DNA of 64,000 bases from Microbacterium invictum (GTDB lineage: Bacteria; Actinomycetota; Actinomycetes; Actinomycetales; Microbacteriaceae): the NCBI RefSeq assembly GCF_034421375.1, contig NZ_CP139779.1, forward strand, positions 1,550,001 to 1,614,000. The letters run 5' to 3'. Below, piece by piece: positions 58,539 through 64,000 of the stretch; positions within the stretch are counted from its first letter, which is position 1, and the number at the start of each line of letters is the position of its first letter. The notes under the pieces are model-generated. The model was not told the origin of the DNA and did not search any database. It worked only from the letters and a program-made list of their open reading frames with translations. Made by a program: the position numbers and the translations under genes.

Positions 58539-59072
58539 ATGCCCGCTTCGCCCGAGAACGTCGTGGACGACCGGACCGACGGGCGCGACGAGTCGCCGAC
58601 CGAGCGCGCCGATCGGAACTGGAACGAGGTGCTCCAAGAGCTTCGCGTGCTGCAGACAGGCACGCAGATCCTCACCGGCTTTCTGCTGGCCCTCGCGTTC
58701 CAGCCGGCGTTCGCCGACTTGAGTGGGGCGCAGCGGGGCTTCTATCTCGCCCTTGTCCTGCTCTCGGCGTTGAGCGCGATCATCGCACTCGCTCCGGTGG
58801 CGCTGCATCGCGTGCTCTTCGGACGAGGATTGAAGGCAACGGTGGTGCGGTTCGGCCACTCGGCCCTGCTCACGGCGCTCACGATCGTCGCGCTGCTGCT
58901 CTCGGGTGTCGTGGCCTTCGTCTTCGACGTCGTCCTGGGCACCGCTGCGGCGGCGGTCTCCGCCGCTGCGCTGGTGCTGCTGGTGGTCGTGCTCTGGATC
59001 GTCACACCCGCGGTCGTCCGTGGTCGCCATCGCAGCGACCCCGGGGTCGCCGAGAAGGGATCCCCGCAGTGA
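58539..59072 (+). CDS. DUF6328 family membrane protein
   Basis: A 177-residue protein with a hydrophilic acidic N-terminus (~45 residues), then ELRVLQTGTQILTGFLLALAFQPAF and three further hydrophobic segments (GFYLALVLLSALSAIIALAPVALH; ALLTALTIVALLLSGVVAFVF; AAVSAAALVLLVVVLWIVTPAVV). The RVLQTGTQILTGFLL segment is typical of DUF6328. Function unknown. ATG 58539 is chosen over an upstream in-frame GTG because the extra 12 residues are unlike the family. It overlaps the next gene by 4 nt. Confidence 0.82.
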   Translation: MPASPENVVDDRTDGRDESPTERADRNWNEVLQELRVLQTGTQILTGFLLALAFQPAFADLSGAQRGFYLALVLLSALSAIIALAPVALHRVLFGRGLKATVVRFGHSALLTALTIVALLLSGVVAFVFDVVLGTAAAAVSAAALVLLVVVLWIVTPAVVRGRHRSDPGVAEKGSPQ

Positions 59073-59893
59073 ACGTCGATTCCCGTGTCCTCACCGCGGT
59101 GGCCCAGTTCGGCCCCACCGCCGACAGCGCGGCCAACCGTCGAAGGGTGGCCGAACTCGTCCGCAGCGCCGCCACGCAGGGGGCGCGAGTCGTCGTCCTC
59201 CCCGAATACTCCAACTACTTCATCGATCCCTTCGACGCGTCGCTGGACGCGCACGCCGAGACTCTCGACGGGCCCTTCGTGTCGGCGCTGCAGCAGCTCG
59301 CCGCCCAGACACGGACCTGCATCGTCGCCGGCCTGCTGGAGCGCGGCGACGCCCACCGCGTGCGCAACACCGTCGTCGCGGTGACCGAGGCCGGGCCGAT
59401 CGCGGTGTACCGCAAGATCCACCTCTACGACGCCTTCGGACAGCGGGAGTCCGACTGGATCCAGGCGGGCGAGACGACGCAGCCGCAGACGTTCGTCGTC
59501 GGCGGCATCCGATTCGGCCTGATGACCTGCTACGACCTCAGATTCCCTGAGATGGGGCGGATCCTCGCCGACGCCGGTGCCACAGCCTTCCTCGTCCCCG
59601 CGGAATGGGTGCGCGGCCCGCTGAAGGAGCATCACTGGCAGACCCTCCTGCAGGCGCGCGCCATCGAGAACACCGCCTATGTGGTCGCCGCCGACCACCC
59701 ACCGCCCCTGGGGGTGGGCCTCTCGGGCGTGATCGATCCTCAGGGAGTGACTGTTGCCGGCGTGGGATCGGGCACGGGAATCGCGCTCGCCCACCTCGAT
59801 CCGGGACTCGTCGCGGGGGTCCGCGAACAGAACCCGGCGCTTCGGCTCCGCCGCTTCCGAGTGATCGCCGATTCCCCGCAACCAGGCCGTTAG
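59069..59893 (+). CDS. Carbon-nitrogen hydrolase (nitrilase superfamily)
   Basis: A 274-residue nitrilase-superfamily amidohydrolase. The catalytic triad is Glu in VVLPEYSNYF (about residue 47), Lys in VYRKIHLYD (about 115) and Cys in GLMTCYDLRFPE (about 153). It probably hydrolyses a small amide; close family members are deaminated-glutathione or omega-amidase-type enzymes, but the substrate cannot be fixed. GTG 59069 lies in a GTGA overlap with DUF6328. Its stop shares bases with that of the convergent aminotransferase gene. Confidence 0.92.
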   Translation: MNVDSRVLTAVAQFGPTADSAANRRRVAELVRSAATQGARVVVLPEYSNYFIDPFDASLDAHAETLDGPFVSALQQLAAQTRTCIVAGLLERGDAHRVRNTVVAVTEAGPIAVYRKIHLYDAFGQRESDWIQAGETTQPQTFVVGGIRFGLMTCYDLRFPEMGRILADAGATAFLVPAEWVRGPLKEHHWQTLLQARAIENTAYVVAADHPPPLGVGLSGVIDPQGVTVAGVGSGTGIALAHLDPGLVAGVREQNPALRLRRFRVIADSPQPGR

Positions 59894-61098
59894 CGCCGGA
59901 GCCGCGACAGCCGGTGCACGGCCTCCTCGAGAACGCCGACCTGCTTGCAGGCCGCGAAGCGGATGAGGCTCGCCACGGAGGGGCGCGCCTCCGGCCGGAC
60001 GAAGGCGGTCACGGGTACTGCGACGACACCGATCCGCTCGGCCATCTCCCGGCAGAACGAGTCGGCATCGACGACCCCCAGGGCCTGCGCGTCGACGACG
60101 GTGAAGTAGGTCGCCGCCGGAACCGACACGTCGAAGCCCGCGGCGCGCAGTCCGTCGCCGAGGAGATCGCGCTTCTGCCGAAGCGTGTCGGCGATCGTCG
60201 AGAACCACGCGTCGGGCAGCCTCAGGCCCGCGGCGATGGCGGGTTGGAAGGGCGCACCTCCCGAGTACGTGAGGTACTGCTTGACAGCGACGATGGCGTC
60301 GATCAGATCGGCGGGTCCGGTGGCCCACCCGATCTTCCACCCGGTGGTGGAGAAGGTCTTGCCTCCGGACGAGATCGAGACGGTCCGCTCCCACGCACCC
60401 GGCATCGCCGCGATCGAGGCGTGTCGGCCTTCGAAGACGAGGTGCTCGTAGACCTCGTCGGTCACGATCCAGGCGTCGTACTCGTGCGCAAGTCGCACCA
60501 CTTCGGCGCGCAGCGACGGGGAGAACACCGCTCCGGTGGGGTTGTGGGGGTCGTTGACGAGGATGACGCGGGTTCGATCTCCGACCGCGGCGCGGAGGTC
60601 TTCCGGGTCTGGCTGGAAGTCCGGAAATCTGAGCGGAACGGTCACCAGGCGAGCGCCGGACAGCGCGACCAGGGCCGCGTAGGCGTCGTAGAAGGGCTCG
60701 AACACCACGACCTCGTCCTGGGGTCCGTCCACCAGGGCCAGGAGTGCCGCCGCCAGCGCTTCGGTCGCCCCGGCGGTGACTAGCACGTGGCGATCGGGAT
60801 CGAGGTGCACGCCGTGGAATCGCAGCCGATGGGCGGCGATCGCCTCGCGCAGCTCCGCCCCGCCCCGCCCGGGCGGATACTGATTCGCGCCGAAGGCGAT
60901 GGCGGCGCGGGCGGCATCCAGCACCTCGGCCGGCCCGTCCTCGTCGGGGAACCCCTGGCCGAGATTGATCGCCCCGGTTCGGGCCGCCAGGGCCGACATC
61001 TCGGCGAAGATGGTAGGGCGGGTGCTGCCGTCCGAGGAGAGCAGCCCGGCGCCGTCGGCCGTTCGCCGCCAGGCTCCGGGAAGGGAACGGGGCATCAT
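59890..61098 (-). CDS. Class I/II PLP-dependent aminotransferase
   Basis: A 402-residue fold-type I aminotransferase of the kynurenine/methionine-aminotransferase-like branch. It has INLGQGFPDEDGP, NDPHNPTGAVF, IVTDEVYEHLVF and the PLP lysine in SISSGGKTFSTTGWKIGW. It is distinct from the dapC product in this window. The nitrilase gene next to it recalls the pairing of glutamine-type transaminases with omega-amidase, which makes an alpha-keto-amide pathway a reasonable guess. ATG 61098 is 7 nt after AGGAGG; ATG 61104 is an alternative with a poorer spacing. Confidence 0.9.
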   Translation of the reverse strand: MMPRSLPGAWRRTADGAGLLSSDGSTRPTIFAEMSALAARTGAINLGQGFPDEDGPAEVLDAARAAIAFGANQYPPGRGGAELREAIAAHRLRFHGVHLDPDRHVLVTAGATEALAAALLALVDGPQDEVVVFEPFYDAYAALVALSGARLVTVPLRFPDFQPDPEDLRAAVGDRTRVILVNDPHNPTGAVFSPSLRAEVVRLAHEYDAWIVTDEVYEHLVFEGRHASIAAMPGAWERTVSISSGGKTFSTTGWKIGWATGPADLIDAIVAVKQYLTYSGGAPFQPAIAAGLRLPDAWFSTIADTLRQKRDLLGDGLRAAGFDVSVPAATYFTVVDAQALGVVDADSFCREMAERIGVVAVPVTAFVRPEARPSVASLIRFAACKQVGVLEEAVHRLSRLRR

Positions 61099-61251
61099 GG
61101 GCATCCCTCCTGCACGGGTTCCTCAGCATTGCATAGGCGCATCGCGGGCGGATCATAAGAAACCCACAGGATGGATGACCACGCTTGTCCTCAGATCGAG
61201 AAGACACGCGATCGAGGGTTTCGATGGGCTCCGGCCCGAGGAGGAACGAAG

Positions 61252-62703
61252 ATGAGCGACAACAGCAGCGAACGCCCGGCGGGCGAGGTCCCGCCGACGC
61301 CCCCCGTTCCGGAGACGCCGGCGGCGACGGCCGCCCAGCACACGCCGCCGGCCGGCTGGCATGTCCCCCCGCGGCCCGCGCCGCCGACCGCGGCCGCCGG
61401 CAGTGCGTTCTCGACCGGAACCCACCCGACGCAGCCGACCCTTCCCCTCGGCGACGCCGCTCGCGGGTACGGTGACGCGCCGGGCGCGGCGACGCCGACG
61501 GCTACCCCCACCAAGCGGAAGTCCGGTGCGGCCCGGGTCGCGGGCCTGCTCGTCGCCGCTGCGGTCGTCGGCGGCGCGGCCGGACTGGGCGGTGCCTACG
61601 CGGGGGTCTCGCTGTTCCAGCCGACAGCGACCACGTCGACGGCGACCGGTCCGACCAGCGTGACGGTCAACGACACCGACGAGGTCAACCAGACCACGGC
61701 GATCGCCGCCAAGGTGGTGCCCAGCGTGGTGACGATCGAAGCCACGAGCACCGCGGGAAGCGGCACGGGATCAGGGGTGATCCTCTCCAGCGACGGCTAC
61801 GTGGTGACCAACACCCACGTGGTGACGCTCGACGGAGCGACAGCGGACGCGGCGATCCGCGTGACCACGGCCGACGGCCGCGTCTTCGACGCGGAGATCG
61901 TCGGGACCGATCCGTTGTACGACCTCGCGGTGATCAAGCTGCAGGATGCGGAGGGACTCACTCCGATCGAGTTCGCCGACTCGTCCGACCTCAACGTCGG
62001 CGATGAGACGACCGCCGTGGGCGCACCCCTCGGACTGTCGAACACGGTGACCACCGGAATCGTCAGCGCCCTGAACCGGTCGATCGAGATCGCCTCCTCT
62101 GCCGCGCCCGATGAGGGCGACGCCGACGAGGACCAGGGCGAGGCACCGCCGTTCTCGTTCGACTTCGGCCAGGGCGAGCAGTCGGGTCAGGCAGCGGAGT
62201 CGATCAAGATCGCCGTCATCCAGACCGACGCCGCGATCAACCCGGGCAACTCCGGTGGGGCGCTGGTCGACTCGGAGGGTCGGCTGATCGGCGTGAACGT
62301 CGCCATCGCCTCTGCGGGCGGCAGCTCCACGACAGGGGGGAACATCGGCGTCGGCTTCGCCATCCCGTCCGACATCGTGCAGCGGGTCACCGACGAGCTG
62401 ATCGACAACGGCTCGGCGACCCACGGACTGCTGGGTGCGAACGTGCAGTCGGCGGCATACGTCGACGATGCCGACATCACGGGCGCCTACATCGCCGAGG
62501 TGACCCCGGGCGGCGCGGCCGAGGCCGCCGGCCTCCAGGCGGGTGACATCGTCACGGAGTTCAACGGTGTGCCGATCACCGACTCCGTCGACCTCACCGC
62601 TCAGGTCCGTGCGCTCGCCGCGGGCAGCGAGGTCTCGCTGACCTACGTCCGTGACGGTCAGGAAGCCACGGCCGAGGTGACCCTGGGCGAGCTGCAGCAG
62701 TAG
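61252..62703 (+). CDS. HtrA/DegP-type membrane serine protease with PDZ domain
   Basis: A 483-residue protein. An ~90-residue Pro/Ala-rich cytoplasmic N-terminus is followed by one transmembrane helix (AGLLVAAAVVGGAAGLGGAYAG), then a trypsin-like domain outside. The catalytic triad is His in VVTNTHVV (about residue 187), Asp in YDLAVIKL (about 223) and Ser in NPGNSGGAL (about 332). A C-terminal PDZ domain (about 400-483) contains AGLQAGDIVTEFNGVPI. It degrades misfolded extracytoplasmic proteins. ATG 61252 has GAGGAGG 8 nt upstream. A 15-bp hairpin follows 14 nt after the stop. Confidence 0.94.
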   Translation: MSDNSSERPAGEVPPTPPVPETPAATAAQHTPPAGWHVPPRPAPPTAAAGSAFSTGTHPTQPTLPLGDAARGYGDAPGAATPTATPTKRKSGAARVAGLLVAAAVVGGAAGLGGAYAGVSLFQPTATTSTATGPTSVTVNDTDEVNQTTAIAAKVVPSVVTIEATSTAGSGTGSGVILSSDGYVVTNTHVVTLDGATADAAIRVTTADGRVFDAEIVGTDPLYDLAVIKLQDAEGLTPIEFADSSDLNVGDETTAVGAPLGLSNTVTTGIVSALNRSIEIASSAAPDEGDADEDQGEAPPFSFDFGQGEQSGQAAESIKIAVIQTDAAINPGNSGGALVDSEGRLIGVNVAIASAGGSSTTGGNIGVGFAIPSDIVQRVTDELIDNGSATHGLLGANVQSAAYVDDADITGAYIAEVTPGGAAEAAGLQAGDIVTEFNGVPITDSVDLTAQVRALAAGSEVSLTYVRDGQEATAEVTLGELQQ

Positions 62704-62717
62704 CCGTTCCCCGGTTC

Positions 62718-62754
62718 GGACGCCATCCCGCGATAGGCTCGCGGGATGGCGTCC
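62718..62754 (+). promoter_or_regulatory. 15-bp hairpin with a -10 box in the loop and start codon in the arm
   Basis: 62718-62732 is the exact reverse complement of 62740-62754; the loop is ATAGGCT. TAGGCT (62734-62739) is 6 nt before the ATG (62746), a leaderless -10, and the ATG itself lies in the right arm. The element can be the htrA terminator and the downstream promoter at once. Confidence 0.65.
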
Positions 62755-64000
62755 TTCTCGTTCGGCGCGGGGAACGCACGCAAAGTGGCGAGCATTCCGC
62801 TGTACGCGTTCGGTCGTGTCGCGACGTTGCTCGTGCCGCGCCGACGCGACCTCTGGGTGTTCGGGTGCGCGGTGGGCATCGCCGACGGAGCGCTCGCCCT
62901 TTGGGACGAAGCGGCGGCCCATGGGCGCCGTGCGGTCTGGCTGACCGCGTCCGAGGACGAGGATAGGGATGCCGCGGCCCGAGGCATCCCGACAGTGCGG
63001 AGGTCCTCGCTCCGGGGCTTCTGGCTGACCGCCCGCGCGCGGGTGGTCGTGGTCACCCACGGGTTCGGGGACGTCAACCGTTACGCCACCGGTGGCGCCT
63101 TCGTGGTTCAGCTGTGGCACGGCATCCCGCTGAAGCGGATCGGCGTGGATTCCCCCGAGACGGTGCGCAGCAGCATCCTTCCCCGATCGCGCGCGATGCG
63201 CGCGTTCATCCGCGCGATGTACCGCGGTGCGACGCGACGCATCGGCCTCATCCCGGCGGCGTCGCACCTCGTGCGGGGCCGTCTGGAATCGGCCTTCTCC
63301 CTCCCGGACGAGCGCGTTCCGGTGACCGGTGAGCCACGGGTCGACGTCCTGTCACGAGGCTCGGCCGAGGGGCGTCGACGTCGGGCCCGGGCACTGCTGT
63401 CGTCGACGGTGGGGACGATCCCGGACGCGGCGCGGGTGATCCTCTACGCTCCCACCTGGCGCGACGGCGCGCCGGATCCTGCGGTGCCGACGGCGGAGGA
63501 CTGGCAGGCGCTCGGCGAGAGCCTCGAGGCGCAGGACGCGATCCTGCTCATCCGTTCGCACCCGCTCGGCGCCGGCGAGTACGCGCCGCCCCATCCGACG
63601 GCGCGGATCCGGATGATCGGGAGCGACCTCCTTCGGGATGTGACCCCCGTCCTCCCTGGAATCGATCTGCTCATCACCGACTACTCGTCGCTGGTGTTCG
63701 ACGTGGGCCTGAACCGCACGCCCGTCCTGTTCCTCGCGCCGGATGTCGAGGAGTACGCCGCGCGCCGCGGCTTCTACGGCTCGTTCGACGCCATCGCGTC
63801 GGGCGACGTCGCGTCGGACTGGGCGGAGATCATCCGGCGGCTGGGTCCCGCGGTCACCGACGGCGCGGCTCGAGACCGTCTGGCCGAGCGTTCCGCTGCG
63901 CGGAGCGCCGAGGTCCACGCCTTCCGTGACGGAGGCAATACCGCACGGGTGCACCGTGCCATCCTGAACGCCACGGGCGCCGCCACCGCCGACGGCCGCA
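62746..64000 (+). CDS. CDP-glycerol glycerophosphotransferase family protein, 3' truncated by window
   Basis: At least 418 residues, open at the right edge. It belongs to the TagB/TagF-like family that transfers glycerol-phosphate units from CDP-glycerol to teichoic-acid-type cell-wall polymers. Family signatures are the QLWHGIPLKRIG motif (about residue 124), LYAPTWRDG, IRSHPLG and LLITDYSSLVFDVG (about 310). The N-terminus ASFSFGAGNARK is family-like, which favours ATG 62746 even though it lies in a hairpin arm; GTG 62785 is a downstream alternative. No signal peptide; it is likely membrane-associated from the cytoplasmic side. Confidence 0.9.
   Translation, partial: MASFSFGAGNARKVASIPLYAFGRVATLLVPRRRDLWVFGCAVGIADGALALWDEAAAHGRRAVWLTASEDEDRDAAARGIPTVRRSSLRGFWLTARARVVVVTHGFGDVNRYATGGAFVVQLWHGIPLKRIGVDSPETVRSSILPRSRAMRAFIRAMYRGATRRIGLIPAASHLVRGRLESAFSLPDERVPVTGEPRVDVLSRGSAEGRRRRARALLSSTVGTIPDAARVILYAPTWRDGAPDPAVPTAEDWQALGESLEAQDAILLIRSHPLGAGEYAPPHPTARIRMIGSDLLRDVTPVLPGIDLLITDYSSLVFDVGLNRTPVLFLAPDVEEYAARRGFYGSFDAIASGDVASDWAEIIRRLGPAVTDGAARDRLAERSAARSAEVHAFRDGGNTARVHRAILNATGAATADGR

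Noticed and set aside
1-64000. CRISPR arrays, prophage, insertion sequences or integrative elements
   Set aside because: No regularly spaced repeats, transposase, integrase, phage structural genes or att-like direct repeats at the tRNA were seen.

Overview
The window is high-GC chromosomal DNA (roughly 70% G+C by eye) from an actinobacterium. Family-level content points to Microbacteriaceae, probably Microbacterium or a close relative. Evidence includes the idi-crtE-crtB-crtI-crtYe-crtYf-crtEb operon for a C50 carotenoid, the actinobacterial families DUF3117, DUF3107, UPF0182 and AdnAB, frequent GTG starts, 1-4 nt gene overlaps and many leaderless promoters. No prophage, insertion sequence, CRISPR array or rRNA was found. 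One initiator tRNA is present. No stretch over 300 bases lacks a gene.

Layout. 1-2.5 kb: the 3' end of gcvP, a solitary AbiEi-like/Vsr-like protein flanked by palindromic repeats, and a CPBP membrane protease. 2.6-9.9 kb: a peptide-type ABC importer (lipoprotein, two permeases, fused double ATPase) with a PH-domain gene on the opposite strand inside it. 10.0-10.4 kb: a low-GC secreted orphan with its own leaderless promoter and a perfect hairpin behind it. 10.5-14.1 kb: typA, then an XRE-cupin regulator divergent from azlCD with an operator-like palindrome between them. 14.1-20.8 kb: DUF6113, fdxA, dapC, gltA, dapD, dapE and a Gpi18-like mannosyltransferase, so three steps of the succinylase lysine/diaminopimelate pathway are close together. 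20.9-26.6 kb: DUF3117, O-methyltransferase, tatB, mrp, DUF1003, an MgtE-N/CBS protein, a stress membrane protein and an alpha/beta hydrolase, an order like the mycobacterial sigE-mrp region.

26.6-35.3 kb: a gamma-glutamyltranspeptidase/aminopeptidase P pair, an exonuclease-endonuclease-phosphatase protein, a PHP phosphoesterase, a PLDc_N/SHOCT protein, a DEAD-box helicase, a MiaE-like ferritin-fold protein and DUF3107. 35.4-52.4 kb: the DNA-repair neighbourhood adnA-adnB, a phosphotransferase-fold protein lacking its catalytic motif, nudC, uvrD2, an orphan TOMM/E1-like protein, a zincin-like protein, a PDZ/Lon-like protease and UPF0182. This matches the mycobacterial uvrD2-nudC-adnAB region with lineage-specific changes. 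52.5-58.2 kb: the carotenoid operon with an operator-like palindrome upstream of idi. 58.3-64.0 kb: tRNA-fMet with its terminator, DUF6328, a nitrilase-family hydrolase, a class I aminotransferase, an HtrA-type protease and a truncated CDP-glycerol glycerophosphotransferase for cell-wall teichoic-acid-type polymers.

No multi-gene defence or mobile system was identified. The most unusual items are small: the low-GC secreted orphan; the AbiEi/nuclease gene between palindromes; the HGD-less phosphotransferase between adnB and nudC; the orphan E1-like protein whose gene overlaps uvrD2 tail-to-tail by 188 nt; two well-formed operators (azl and crt); a hairpin whose loop is a -10 box and whose arm holds a start codon; and a recurrent -10/N6-7/start-codon arrangement at 13 genes.
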